A stretch of DNA of 64,000 nt from Gimesia alba (GCF_007744675.1 NZ_CP036269.1:6763493-6827492), one strand, 5' to 3'; positions 48,156 to 56,371 are shown, counted from the first letter of the stretch. The notes: generated from the letters alone by a model not told the origin. A program made the numbers and translations.

Positions 48156-50795
48156 ATGTCTGATTCACACTCAGATTGGCAACAACTGGAAGCAATTGTC
48201 GCACAGTTTGAAGACTCACTCCACTCGAATGTCTCATCCCCAATCGAAGACTTTTTACTTCAGGATGGAATTGATCGATCAGTTTTGCTCACCGAACTTG
48301 TTCATGCAGAATTGGAACAGAGGCTGAAAGCAGACCAATCAGTTCGAGTAGAAGAGTATGTGGAACGATTTCCGGAACTGATTCAAGATCACGATTCGTA
48401 CCAGGAACTGATTGTCGCAGAATATATTCTGCGATTAAGAGCCGACTCCCATTTAGATATTTCCGAATATGAATCGCGATTTCCGCAACTGAGGGAGTCA
48501 TTGATTCCTCGATTACAACAGGCAGCCAAACAAGATCTGCCTAATCGCGGCAATCTGTCAGAGCCCTGGACCGAATCACAACTGGCAAATCAGACCACAA
48601 TTCTTCCAGAAGGACACCAGTTGGCGCGTCGCAGATATGGACGGTATGTGGTTAAAGAAATTCTAGGAGAAGGTGCTTTCGGACAGGTTTTACGAGCTCA
48701 TGATCCTAAGACAGAGCGCGATGTCGCCCTGAAAATCCCCAGACACAATTTACAACCTGGTTCTGAAGAGGAAAAACGGTTCCTGCGAGAAGCAAAATCA
48801 ATTGCAGCACTCAACCATCCCAATATCTGCCCCCTTTATGATTTGTTAGAGACAGATGATTGTGTCCTCCTGGTGATGCCCTATATAGACGGGGGATCAT
48901 TGGCAGAAAGGAAGAAACAAGAAAATCCAACTCTGGATCAATCAATAAAGCTGGTTAGACAACTGGCTTTAGCAATGGCTTCTGCTCATGATGCGGGAAT
49001 CGTGCATCGTGATCTGAAACCCGCCAATATTCTGCTTGACAGAGAAGGAGACCAACCGGTTATTACTGATTTTGGTTTATCGTTGTTTCACCAGAGCGAT
49101 GAAACCAAATTGACGCAGCAGGGACAACTTCTCGGGACGCCTGCATATATGTCTCCCGAACAGGCTGGGGGTGAGACAGAAATAATCGGACCTGCCAGCG
49201 ATATTTATTCACTGGGGATGATCCTGTACGAGCTTTGTACTGGTGAGCTACCCTTTACCGGGTCGGTGAATCAGGTGATCGGTCAAATTCTCTCTAAAAA
49301 ACCGATGTCCCCTTCTTCACTCAATTCCAGCATTCGTCCTGAACTGGAGCAAATTATCCTTAAAGCAATCGCCAAGAAACCGGAAGACCGATTTAGCTCG
49401 ATGCAAGAGTTTGCGATTGCGCTGAAACAACTTAACACTGATGATACAGCTAAAGTTTTGCCTCATCTATCCATTTCGAGTAATTACAAGACTGCAATTG
49501 GAGTTGCTGTTCTAATTCTTGTGGCCATCTGGTGGTTCTCGCAGCTGAAGCCATCAGATAATCAGGTAACCGCTATTCCACAAAATCCCTCGACACAACC
49601 AGAAGCCTCTAGCCCCTCACTCTGGGCAAACGTTGATCTCCTGAAAGAAGTTCAACTGCCTGTAGACACTGTTGTTGGAGACTGGTCCAAGACTCAGGAG
49701 GGATTGAGGGTGTTGCCCGGGGGATTTTCTCGCTTGTCGATTCCCGTTCAAACAGAAGACGACTACCAACTGGAGCTCGAATTCACTCGCAAACTGGGGA
49801 CTGGAGAAATCAACCTGATCTTCCCAGTTGGCAAAAAGAGCGGAATGCTATCAGTGGGGCGTGATCAATGGTGTGGATTGGCACTTCCTTACGGACAGGA
49901 ACTCGGAAATCATCTTCCAGGACATCTTCCAAATTTTCAGCGTCACCAATTACTGTTAAAAGTAGCCACAAACAATTCACGGGCTTTCATTTCAGCAGAT
50001 CTAAATGGCTCTACTGTACTGAGCTGGCAGGGCTCCCTCGAATCGCTTTCACTGCGTAGTGATTGGCAGGTCCAGCAGCATAGTTTTGGTTTGGGTGCCC
50101 AGCAGGCAGAAGTAGTTTTTCACAGTCTCTCACTCAATGTTGAAGACAAGGGCATAATTTCTCAAAACCGCTGGAAGTTTCACAGGACCGATCACTATCT
50201 AGAGCCAAAAAACTTACTGGAAGAAATCGATTCCAGCCAGCATGCATTCAGAGGAAACTGGAAAACCGCTCAAGTTCCAGAGAAAGAACACGAGAATAAG
50301 TTCAGACAAGAACTCTTTATCGAAGGTGGAAGCGATTTTTCAAGCTTGATTTTGCCGGTGGTTCCGACAGGCAGCTACCAATTGCAGGTTCAACTGACAC
50401 GCATCCAGGGTAATGGGGAAATCAACCTCATGCTCCCTGTAGGAGAAGCCTATTGCATGATTTCTCTCGGTAAAGATGGGAATCAATTTGGAATACAACA
50501 CGTCAATGGAAGATATTGGGACATGCGCAAAACAGGGCTATTTGCAAATAGAAAAGAATTTACCATAGAAGTGGATGTGCAATTGGAACTCGATAATCAA
50601 GTAGCCATTCATTTTCAAATCGATGAGAATGAAGTGTTTCATTGGGAAGGAAAACAATCGGAATTATCCATCAGAGAGATGTGGCGCATCTATCCCAAAG
50701 CTCTTGGACTCGGTGTTGACCAAGATGCTGTCCGGTTCCAAAAAATCTTGTTTCAGAGCAAATCGGGTGAAACGTATCTGATCGAGTATCAGTAA
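48156..50795 (+). CDS. Membrane Ser/Thr protein kinase with duplicated sensor domain
   Basis: 879 residues. About 160 N-terminal residues are acidic and repetitive. The kinase domain (about 162-430) has an intact Gly loop (LGEGAFGQV), VAIK-equivalent Lys (ALKIPR), catalytic HRDLKPANILL, DFG and APE-equivalent SPEQ. A transmembrane helix (AIGVAVLILVAIWWF) follows at about 447. The extracytoplasmic part holds two tandem copies of a ~190-residue beta-domain; both contain Y-x-L-x-x-x-L/E-F/L-T-R...G-x-G-E-I-N-L-x-x-P-V-G and a W near the end, resembling concanavalin-like sensor folds. It probably senses an envelope ligand and signals to the sigma factor encoded next door. Confidence 0.9.
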   Translation: MSDSHSDWQQLEAIVAQFEDSLHSNVSSPIEDFLLQDGIDRSVLLTELVHAELEQRLKADQSVRVEEYVERFPELIQDHDSYQELIVAEYILRLRADSHLDISEYESRFPQLRESLIPRLQQAAKQDLPNRGNLSEPWTESQLANQTTILPEGHQLARRRYGRYVVKEILGEGAFGQVLRAHDPKTERDVALKIPRHNLQPGSEEEKRFLREAKSIAALNHPNICPLYDLLETDDCVLLVMPYIDGGSLAERKKQENPTLDQSIKLVRQLALAMASAHDAGIVHRDLKPANILLDREGDQPVITDFGLSLFHQSDETKLTQQGQLLGTPAYMSPEQAGGETEIIGPASDIYSLGMILYELCTGELPFTGSVNQVIGQILSKKPMSPSSLNSSIRPELEQIILKAIAKKPEDRFSSMQEFAIALKQLNTDDTAKVLPHLSISSNYKTAIGVAVLILVAIWWFSQLKPSDNQVTAIPQNPSTQPEASSPSLWANVDLLKEVQLPVDTVVGDWSKTQEGLRVLPGGFSRLSIPVQTEDDYQLELEFTRKLGTGEINLIFPVGKKSGMLSVGRDQWCGLALPYGQELGNHLPGHLPNFQRHQLLLKVATNNSRAFISADLNGSTVLSWQGSLESLSLRSDWQVQQHSFGLGAQQAEVVFHSLSLNVEDKGIISQNRWKFHRTDHYLEPKNLLEEIDSSQHAFRGNWKTAQVPEKEHENKFRQELFIEGGSDFSSLILPVVPTGSYQLQVQLTRIQGNGEINLMLPVGEAYCMISLGKDGNQFGIQHVNGRYWDMRKTGLFANRKEFTIEVDVQLELDNQVAIHFQIDENEVFHWEGKQSELSIREMWRIYPKALGLGVDQDAVRFQKILFQSKSGETYLIEYQ

Positions 50796-51024
50796 GTTCA
50801 GATAATTTAGTGAAAACCTTCTTAACCCTCAGTGCTTACCAGTAAAATTATGTCGGGCAAAATATTGAATAGTCTCCCAATTTAGTAGATATCAGACTCC
50901 AGCTAAACCGCTATAGCGGCTTCATGCTGTGCAAAGCAATTTGCTTTTCCGAATAACATTTCGCGCTATCTGACCCTCAATCGAAAAAACATCCTTATTT
51001 GGTGCGACTTTCTGAAACATGAAA
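50796..51024. other. Intergenic region, no gene seen
   Basis: No gene is supported between the kinase stop and the hairpin of module copy 1. It contains no obvious terminator with a T-tract. Confidence 0.35.
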
Positions 51025-51058
51025 GAGCGCATAAACGGGAATATTCGTCTATGCGCTC
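51025..51058 (-). other. Structured hairpin of module copy 1
   Basis: On the minus strand GAGCGCATAGACG pairs with CGTTTATGCGCTC around an 8-base loop. It lies 15 bases after the 27-residue peptide stop. The equivalent hairpin at 56223-56256 has the same stem length and loop size but differs at stem positions in ways that keep pairing (G-C to A-T, A-T to G-C, G-T to G-C). No T-tract follows, so it is not a standard intrinsic terminator. Confidence 0.65.
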
Positions 51059-51073
51059 AAGATTCAAACCACA

Positions 51074-51157
51074 CTATTTTGATTCAGATGTAGGTTTGGC
51101 CTCTTGTTTCTGTTCCTGCTTTTTCTCTTCTGGACTTTTTGAGCCACCGTTGGTCAT
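51074..51157 (-). CDS. 27-residue peptide gene, module copy 1
   Basis: 27 codons (begins MTNGGSKSPEEKKQEQKQE, ends PTSESK) with GAGGAGAAAAGAG upstream. The peptide is highly charged and would be disordered. A second copy at 56122 differs by one residue (Ala to Thr at 20) and by 4 bases, three of them synonymous, while the adjacent regulator and operators have diverged much more. That pattern points to selection on the peptide. It is divergent from an XRE regulator across a paired operator. I know no such family; toxin, antitoxin or regulator ligand are all possible. Confidence 0.65.
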   Translation of the reverse strand: MTNGGSKSPEEKKQEQKQEAKPTSESK

Positions 51158-51190
51158 CTCTTTTCTCCTCAGTTGACATAAAATCTCATT

Positions 51191-51224
51191 ATAGTCCATT
51201 TTGGACTATTCCAATACGGACTAT
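51191..51224. promoter_or_regulatory. Paired operator of module copy 1
   Basis: First site: ATAGTCCATTTTGGACTAT, arms of 8 with a 3-base spacer (51191-51209). A second, imperfect site overlaps it (ATTCC-AATAC-GGACTAT, 51208-51224), repeating the GGACTAT half. The same two-site layout with different half-site letters lies in copy 2 at 56049-56084. Likely binding site of the adjacent XRE regulator. Confidence 0.65.
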
Positions 51225-51256
51225 ACGATTCGCCTTTCTTTATTTCAAGAGGCGAT

Positions 51257-51529
51257 ATGGAAAAGTCCGTTTTTACCCAGGAATATTCAATCCTGCTTCG
51301 GTTACTGAAAGAAACTCGAAAGCAGAAAAAAGTTTCTCAAGTCGAATTGGCTAAACGGCTTGGGCAAAGTCAGTCATTTGTAAGCAAATGCGAACGCGGA
51401 GAGCGACGCATGGATATCATTCAACTTCGGACAGTATGTCACGCTTTGGGTACCACGCTTCCAGAGTTTGTGGATGCCTTGGAATTTAAGTTGAAACAGA
51501 ATCAGGGGCAGAAGAAATTAAGAAAATGA
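51257..51529 (+). CDS. XRE-family HTH regulator, module copy 1
   Basis: 90 residues with AAGAGGCG upstream. HTH: LLKETRKQKKVSQVELAKRLGQSQSFVSKCERGERRMDIIQLRTVCHALGTTLPEFVDAL. It is divergent from the 27-residue peptide gene and presumably represses both genes through the paired operator. It is about 40% like the copy-2 regulator at 55762, and the HTH recognition residues differ along with the operator half-sites. The stop (TGA 51527-51529) overlaps an ATG whose frame reads MIHPWEWDELPLQFGAFQYPFPVIEL before the RIT element end, so a downstream coupled gene may have been interrupted. Confidence 0.85.
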   Translation: MEKSVFTQEYSILLRLLKETRKQKKVSQVELAKRLGQSQSFVSKCERGERRMDIIQLRTVCHALGTTLPEFVDALEFKLKQNQGQKKLRK

Positions 51530-51603
51530 TTCATCCTTGGGAGTGGGATGAGTTGCCGCTTCAGTTCGGGGCTTTTCAATATCCATTTCCAGTAATTGAG
51601 TTG

Positions 51604-51651
51604 TTCGGCTGTAATATTTTTGCAGTTATGTTGGCAAGCTGGTTATGTGGC
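51604..51651 (+). repeat. RIT left terminal inverted repeat
   Basis: It aligns with the reverse complement of 55652-55699. The inner 26 bp (TTATGTTGGCAAG..TTATGTGGC, 51626-51651) has 3 mismatches and the outer part is AT-rich and looser. Confidence 0.75.
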
Positions 51652-51715
51652 GTTGCTTCCGTTCGCTCCATCTCTACCGTGCGAGACTGTCCTGATCGCC
51701 ACATAACCAACCGGA

Positions 51716-52726
51716 CTATAGAGATCGCAGGAATTCCATGAGTCCTTTATTCTCCTTCCACGGTTTGCCGTTCTTTTTCCCTTTGACTTCGCAGCTGGCT
51801 AGGGCTTTAGCTTTTGTCTGCAAGTCCACTTCCGCGTAGACATTCGTCGTCGTCAGCGAGACATGACCAAGCCACGCTCGAATCGTGTTGATATCGACTC
51901 CCGAACGCAATAAGTGTGTCGCTGTCGTGTGTCGAATCGTATGTGGACTGACTCGTTTTTTAGTCAAAGAGGGCATCTGTTTGGATGCACGTCCTGCAGT
52001 ACGCTCCACAAGCGAATGAATGCCAAATCTTGTAATTGGTCGTCCGCAACGATTCAGAAATACGTGTTCGCTGGGATCACGCCCTTGGACCAGTGTTGCT
52101 AATTCCTGAATTGTCTGTGGCCACAATGGACACTGTCGGCACTTATTCCCTTTGCCGCGGATCAGAACTGAGGCCGTGTCGCGGTCTGGGACATGAGTCA
52201 ATGACAAATCACTAATCAGGAGCTGGGCCGCTTCATCAGCCCGGGCTCCTGCGTTGTACAGAAACAGGAGTAAGACGTGATCCCGCCGGCCCTGTGCGGT
52301 CGCCAGATCTGGCGCCGCGAGCAAGGCATCCATTTCTGGCTTCTCCAGGTAAGTGATGAGCGCTCGTGGAGCTTTTTTGAATGGCACGGCTCGCACTTGT
52401 CCACACCATTCGATCAGTTCTGGAGCATGCAAGCCAATGAACTTAGCCAGGGCGTGAATGGCCGCCAATCGTTGATTGCGGGTAGCGATTGTGCATCCCC
52501 GTTTCTCCTCCAAGTCATTTAAGAATTGGCGCACGCGGTCGGCCGAGATATCGGTCACGGTCAGGCGATCAATTGATTTGCGTGTTCGCCGTACGATAGC
52601 TGGTAGTAACAGCCGCAAGGTGTCGCGGTAACTTCGCTGAGTATTCAGGGCGAGATTTCGCTCACCGATTATATGCTCCATGAGGAATCGGCGAACCCAT
52701 GGGCCGATCAAGGATATGTCACGCAT
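51716..52726 (-). CDS. RIT tyrosine recombinase C
   Basis: 336 residues, third gene of the trio. Catalytic features: R in NAGARADEAAQLLI, HTIRH (SPHTIRHTTATHLLRSG), H in LGHVSLTTTN and Tyr in NVYAE. All are present, so it is probably active. Its start overlaps the end of recombinase B by 8 bases. The N-terminal core-binding domain (FLMEHIIGERNLALNTQRSYRDTLRLLL) is XerD-like. Confidence 0.92.
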   Translation of the reverse strand: MRDISLIGPWVRRFLMEHIIGERNLALNTQRSYRDTLRLLLPAIVRRTRKSIDRLTVTDISADRVRQFLNDLEEKRGCTIATRNQRLAAIHALAKFIGLHAPELIEWCGQVRAVPFKKAPRALITYLEKPEMDALLAAPDLATAQGRRDHVLLLFLYNAGARADEAAQLLISDLSLTHVPDRDTASVLIRGKGNKCRQCPLWPQTIQELATLVQGRDPSEHVFLNRCGRPITRFGIHSLVERTAGRASKQMPSLTKKRVSPHTIRHTTATHLLRSGVDINTIRAWLGHVSLTTTNVYAEVDLQTKAKALASCEVKGKKNGKPWKENKGLMEFLRSL

Positions 52727-53663
52727 GATTATCCTCCCCGCAGGCGTACCGCTCGAAGCAGGTACTGGCTTGCTGCAACAGCTCCGGTGTCATGGTTAGG
52801 TAAGCTTGTGTGTTGGCTGGCTGTGAGTGTCCCAGGTAAACGGAGAGGTGATATACCAACCGTTGAACGTCCAATCCCTTTCTATACCAATCTGTTAGGC
52901 GGTGAACTGCGAACGTGTGACGAAGATCATGCATCCGAGGCTGATAGCGTCCGCCATCCGACCGTTGCACACCGGCGTGTTGTCGAAGACGATCAAACGC
53001 ATGATGCAGCGGCCACCAGGAGAGTGGCTCCCCGTTGCAATCAAGAAAGAAGTGACCATCAACACCCGCTGCTGGAAATCGGACAGACCGCCAACTGGCA
53101 TAGTCACTGAGTACGGTTGTCAGATCTTGGCCAATCGGAACCCATCGACATTTGAAAAACTTGGTGTCGCGAATGGTGAGTAGAGAGTTTTCCAAATCCG
53201 CGTCGGCAGCTAACAGGTTGAGCACCTCACTACGACGCAATCCCGCCCCGTACATCAGCAACAGAATCGCTCGCAGCGTAGGCGGCTCCATTCGATTGGG
53301 GAGTTGCACCAAACGAATTGCGTTCAGTAACCGGCGGATTTCTGCTCGTGAGTAAATATATGGAATCAGCGTCGGAAGGCGTTTTGGCAATTGTGTTGGC
53401 AGGGGGTTGTTTTGCATGTCCCCATGATTGATTGCAAACTCGAAAAATCCTTTCATCGCTGAATAACGGACATGCCATGCGTTGGTGATCCGGTCCGAAC
53501 CCGCCAAGAATTCCGTGAGATGTTTTTTACGTATCCGCGTCATTGGTGTACATGGACCGATAGCACGCGAGAAGGATCGAAGAACGTCTTCATTGGTTTT
53601 GCACCGCTCACCGAGTGTTCGGCGGAACGCCACATATTCCGTGATTAGATCGCAAATATTCAT
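52719..53663 (-). CDS. RIT tyrosine recombinase B
   Basis: 314 residues, middle gene of the trio. Catalytic features: R in GAGLRRSEVLNLL, HDLRH (RMHDLRHTFAVHRL), GHSQPANTQAYL with the Tyr. Between HxxR and the second His the spacing is longer than in its neighbours (YRKGLDVQRLVYHLSVYLGH). It overlaps its neighbours by 8 and 4 bases. Confidence 0.92.
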   Translation of the reverse strand: MNICDLITEYVAFRRTLGERCKTNEDVLRSFSRAIGPCTPMTRIRKKHLTEFLAGSDRITNAWHVRYSAMKGFFEFAINHGDMQNNPLPTQLPKRLPTLIPYIYSRAEIRRLLNAIRLVQLPNRMEPPTLRAILLLMYGAGLRRSEVLNLLAADADLENSLLTIRDTKFFKCRWVPIGQDLTTVLSDYASWRSVRFPAAGVDGHFFLDCNGEPLSWWPLHHAFDRLRQHAGVQRSDGGRYQPRMHDLRHTFAVHRLTDWYRKGLDVQRLVYHLSVYLGHSQPANTQAYLTMTPELLQQASTCFERYACGEDNHA

Positions 53664-54907
53664 AGCAGTCCTCCCAGTTCGAATTCACCAACTATGCGCA
53701 GTGCGGCCAGATCAATTTTGGCATAGATGCGCGTTGCCTGCGGTGATTGATGCCCGAGGTGATCGCCAATCTCTTTCAATGAGAAACCCTGCGCCAGCAA
53801 GTGGCGAGCACATGCATGCCGCAACACATGGGCACCATAATGCGGCAATGTCAGACCCAATGCGTGCAAACGACGACTGACCATTCCTCCCACGGTCGCG
53901 CCATGTAAGGAGCGAAATGGTGCCAGAACTGTGATAAATATCTCCCGCCGATCAGATCGAGGTCGCACTCGCAAGTATCGGAGAACAGCCTCGCCAACTG
54001 GATGGCACAACGGATAAGTCCGTGGCCGCTTATTTTTTCCATGAGAGACGGTCAGAAGTTCATCCTCCCAGTTGAAGTCATCCAACTTAAGGGTCGTGAC
54101 TTCTCCGGAGCGTAGACCGTACACCGCCAGCAGCAATAAGATGGCTCGATCACGAATTTCGACCGACTCGTCCCCCTCTGTTGCAGCAATCAGTCGATTC
54201 ACGTCGTCCCATGATAGGCCCAGCGGCAGCCCCTCATGGGCATAGACCCGTGGTGTCCTAATCGCATCCGACAATCCCGGCTTGCACCATTTGTGTTGTT
54301 CCGCAAATCGTAAGAACGTACGGATCGCTGTCGCAATCCGTTTCACAGTCACTCGCACGTACCCGCGATTGCGAATTTTGTTAGCCAGGAGTTCATTCAC
54401 TTGGCTCCCGGTCAGTGTCCTGAGCTGCAAATTGGCTTTGTCGATTTCCGTGAGGAAAGCCTGAACTTGCTGACTGTTGTATGCCACTGTCCGCTGGGAT
54501 AATCCACGCTCTTGGATCATATAGTCAATGAATTGTGCAACTAGGTCGGCGTACGGTTGACGGACTGCAACAGGTGTCTGCAATCGTCCCAAGAAAGACA
54601 ACCACCGAACGGCATGTCCGATAAACCTGCGACACTCACGACAAACATTTTGCACTTTCCGCCCTCGCTCTTTTACCCAGCGATGCGCTGCAGACACGAT
54701 TTCAGTTCGAGTGATCAGTTCACCAGGCCGCTCGACTAAACGTAGAGTCCTGGCAATGATTAATATTTTGCGGGCGATGTGTTCCAAGGTCTCCAGTGAC
54801 ATCTGCTGCTCGGCGCAATACACGAGGTAACGGCGACGTTCCTCAGCCAGCGGACCGTTTTGATGGCGTGCTATGGCATGCGGTTGTTTGTAGAGTTTGT
54901 CGAACAT
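53660..54907 (-). CDS. RIT tyrosine recombinase A
   Basis: 415 residues, first gene of the trio and the longest. An extra N-terminal domain of about 100 residues with a His/Cys-type segment (VCRECRRFIGHAVRWLSFL) precedes a XerC-like core. Catalytic features: R in YGLRSGEVTTLKL, HVLRH (AHVLRHACARHLL), GHQSPQATRIYAK. Its stop overlaps recombinase B's start by 4 bases, so the three are translated as one operon. Confidence 0.92.
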   Translation of the reverse strand: MFDKLYKQPHAIARHQNGPLAEERRRYLVYCAEQQMSLETLEHIARKILIIARTLRLVERPGELITRTEIVSAAHRWVKERGRKVQNVCRECRRFIGHAVRWLSFLGRLQTPVAVRQPYADLVAQFIDYMIQERGLSQRTVAYNSQQVQAFLTEIDKANLQLRTLTGSQVNELLANKIRNRGYVRVTVKRIATAIRTFLRFAEQHKWCKPGLSDAIRTPRVYAHEGLPLGLSWDDVNRLIAATEGDESVEIRDRAILLLLAVYGLRSGEVTTLKLDDFNWEDELLTVSHGKNKRPRTYPLCHPVGEAVLRYLRVRPRSDRREIFITVLAPFRSLHGATVGGMVSRRLHALGLTLPHYGAHVLRHACARHLLAQGFSLKEIGDHLGHQSPQATRIYAKIDLAALRIVGEFELGGLL

Positions 54908-54984
54908 GAGTCGAACCTCCTAAATGAGTGATGAAAAGGAAGAGGTTCAATTTTACAATGCCACACTTATGTGGCGCCCAATTA

Positions 54985-55557
54985 TCAACTTTGGTCCTTG
55001 GAAGAAGCTGAACTTTCTGACTCTCGATCTGGATCAGGCACGCTTTGCAGAGTGCCGAGTAATTGGCTGACTCGCTCATGGTATTTGCGTAGCACGTCAC
55101 GCGATCCAACAAACAAGACCAATGAGAGAATCGCAAAGCCTAGATCAAACCATCCAACCGGGGCTGACAGCATTCCGTAGTATGTCCGTCTGGCCACGTA
55201 AACGAAAAACAACGCCACTAACCCATTCGCGTGAAACAGGTAGAACTTGTAGTGAATATCGTTGAGCACGTTGTATGCTTCGACATTTAGTCCCAAACGG
55301 GAGAAATTCCAAGGTGGTTGCCGAATTCCTGTCCAATGGTGAATCTTGTCGATCACGAGCCACCGCACCGTGCTGACCGTGACTCCTGCCGCAACGGACG
55401 CAAGAGTTCCGAACATGAAGCCAGCGATGGTCGGCGTCGTACCTGAAAGCCAAAGACGAATTGTCTCAGAAAAGTAGCTCACGCCCCACAAGACAACGAA
55501 GCCCGGCAAGACGAACGCGATGAGTAAGCCGAAGTTCCCTGTGTACACATCTTTCAT
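54985..55557 (-). CDS. RIT passenger: small multi-pass membrane protein
   Basis: 190 residues from ATG 55557 (an in-frame start 21 bases earlier is possible). About four hydrophobic segments: LLIAFVLPGFVVLWGVSYF, MFGTLASVAAGVTVSTVRWLV, FHANGLVALFFVYVARR and DLGFAILSLVLFVGSRDVL, then a polar Ser-rich tail. It reads in the same direction as, and upstream of, the recombinases and lies inside the terminal repeats. Not recognised. Confidence 0.72.
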   Translation of the reverse strand: MKDVYTGNFGLLIAFVLPGFVVLWGVSYFSETIRLWLSGTTPTIAGFMFGTLASVAAGVTVSTVRWLVIDKIHHWTGIRQPPWNFSRLGLNVEAYNVLNDIHYKFYLFHANGLVALFFVYVARRTYYGMLSAPVGWFDLGFAILSLVLFVGSRDVLRKYHERVSQLLGTLQSVPDPDRESESSASSKDQS

Positions 55558-55651
55558 TGACAGGGCAAACAGTACCACCGTTCGATCACTTTAACAACTG
55601 GCGTCCAAGAGTGGATCAATCATCCCATCCACTAGCAAACCCGACTTGAAG

Positions 55652-55699
55652 GCCACATAAGTAACTTGCCAACATAATTGAAAAAATACTATCGGCGAA
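55652..55699 (-). repeat. RIT right terminal inverted repeat
   Basis: Reverse complement of the left repeat. The TTATGTTGGC/TTATGTGGC pair occupies 55652-55677 on the minus strand. Confidence 0.75.
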
Positions 55700-55761
55700 T
55701 TGACATGTTTTTGGGGACTGATGGTTAGTGGGGCAGAGAAAACATACTCAGTCAATCCTCA

Positions 55762-55995
55762 TTAGAGTTCGATACGTTGTAAAAATTCAGTGAGTGGGAC
55801 GTTATAAATCTTACAGAAGGAAGCAAGTTCAATCACGTCAATTCTTCTTTCCCCTGATTCACATTTAGAGACAAATGAAGCGTGAGCTCCAAATTTATTT
55901 CCTACTGTTGTTTGGGTCAATCCAGCTTCAATCCGGGCTTCTTTTAAAGCCTTTAATAGCTGTGAATATTTTTGTGAGTAACGGGTTTTTTTCAT
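55762..55995 (-). CDS. XRE-family HTH regulator, module copy 2
   Basis: 77 residues. HTH: LLKALKEARIEAGLTQTTVGNKFGAHASFVSKCESGERRIDVIELASFCKIYNVPLTEFLQRIEL. The SFVSKCE.GERR.D.I.L core is shared with copy 1, but the residues entering the DNA groove differ (GAHASF against GQSQSF), in step with the different operator. It is divergent from the peptide gene at 56122 and abuts the RIT element's right end. Confidence 0.85.
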   Translation of the reverse strand: MKKTRYSQKYSQLLKALKEARIEAGLTQTTVGNKFGAHASFVSKCESGERRIDVIELASFCKIYNVPLTEFLQRIEL

Positions 55996-56048
55996 TTAGC
56001 CTGCTCTTTTCGAATTTCTAGTTGCAGCAGACTATTCAGTTGGATAGA

Positions 56049-56084
56049 ATTTCCCAAAATGGGAAATTTCCTAATACAGGAAAT
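56049..56084. promoter_or_regulatory. Paired operator of module copy 2
   Basis: First site: ATTTCCCAAAATGGGAAAT (arms of 8, 3-base spacer, 56049-56067). Second: ATTTCCTAATACAGGAAAT (arms of 7, spacer AATAC, 56066-56084), overlapping by 2 bases. The spacing and the AATAC spacer match copy 1; the half-site letters do not. Confidence 0.7.
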
Positions 56085-56121
56085 CGGTATTGACACTCAA
56101 ATTTAGAACTGGAGAAAAGAA

Positions 56122-56205
56122 ATGACCAACGGTGGCTCAAAAAGTCCTGAAGAGAAAAAGCAGGAACAGAAACAAGAGACCAAACCTACTTCTGAATCAA
56201 AGTAG
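56122..56205 (+). CDS. 27-residue peptide gene, module copy 2
   Basis: 27 codons with GGAGAA six bases upstream. Same peptide as 51074-51157 apart from Thr at position 20. Of 4 base differences from copy 1, three are synonymous. Followed 17 bases later by the conserved hairpin. Function unknown. Confidence 0.65.
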   Translation: MTNGGSKSPEEKKQEQKQETKPTSESK

Positions 56206-56222
56206 CATGGGGAGCAGAGCTT

Positions 56223-56256
56223 GAGCACATAGGCGTAGATTTTCGCCTATGTGCTC
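56223..56256 (+). other. Structured hairpin of module copy 2
   Basis: GAGCACATAGGCG pairs with CGCCTATGTGCTC (13 bp, 8-base loop). Its differences from the hairpin at 51025-51058 preserve base pairing. No T-tract follows. Confidence 0.65.
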
Positions 56257-56365
56257 TATAAAGCTTCAGAATACCACTTCTACAAGTATGGTTATTATCG
56301 GATTAACGCTGTAAATCCCGGTCTGCACTTCACTTTTGCCTCTAGCCTCATGGGCAAAAACATGC

Positions 56366-56371
56366 TATAAT
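56366..56371 (+). promoter_or_regulatory. TATAAT -10 element just before the start codon
   Basis: A perfect TATAAT lies 6 bases before the ATG at 56378, where transcription would begin at or next to the start codon. No SD is present, so a leaderless mRNA is likely. Confidence 0.5.

Larger units (their letters stand above)
51604..55699 (-). mobile_element. RIT (recombinase-in-trio) element
   Basis: Three consecutive, overlapping tyrosine recombinase genes on one strand plus a membrane-protein gene, bounded by imperfect 48-bp terminal inverted repeats at 51604-51651 and 55652-55699. Each repeat contains two TTATG-T-x-GGC units (TTATGTTGGC and TTATGTGGC) spaced 17 bp, suited to recombinase binding. 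An extra inverted TTATGTGGC unit occurs inside each end (51698-51706, 54967-54975). About 4.1 kb in all. RIT elements are known to have this three-recombinase architecture; the passenger gene is unusual. Confidence 0.8.
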
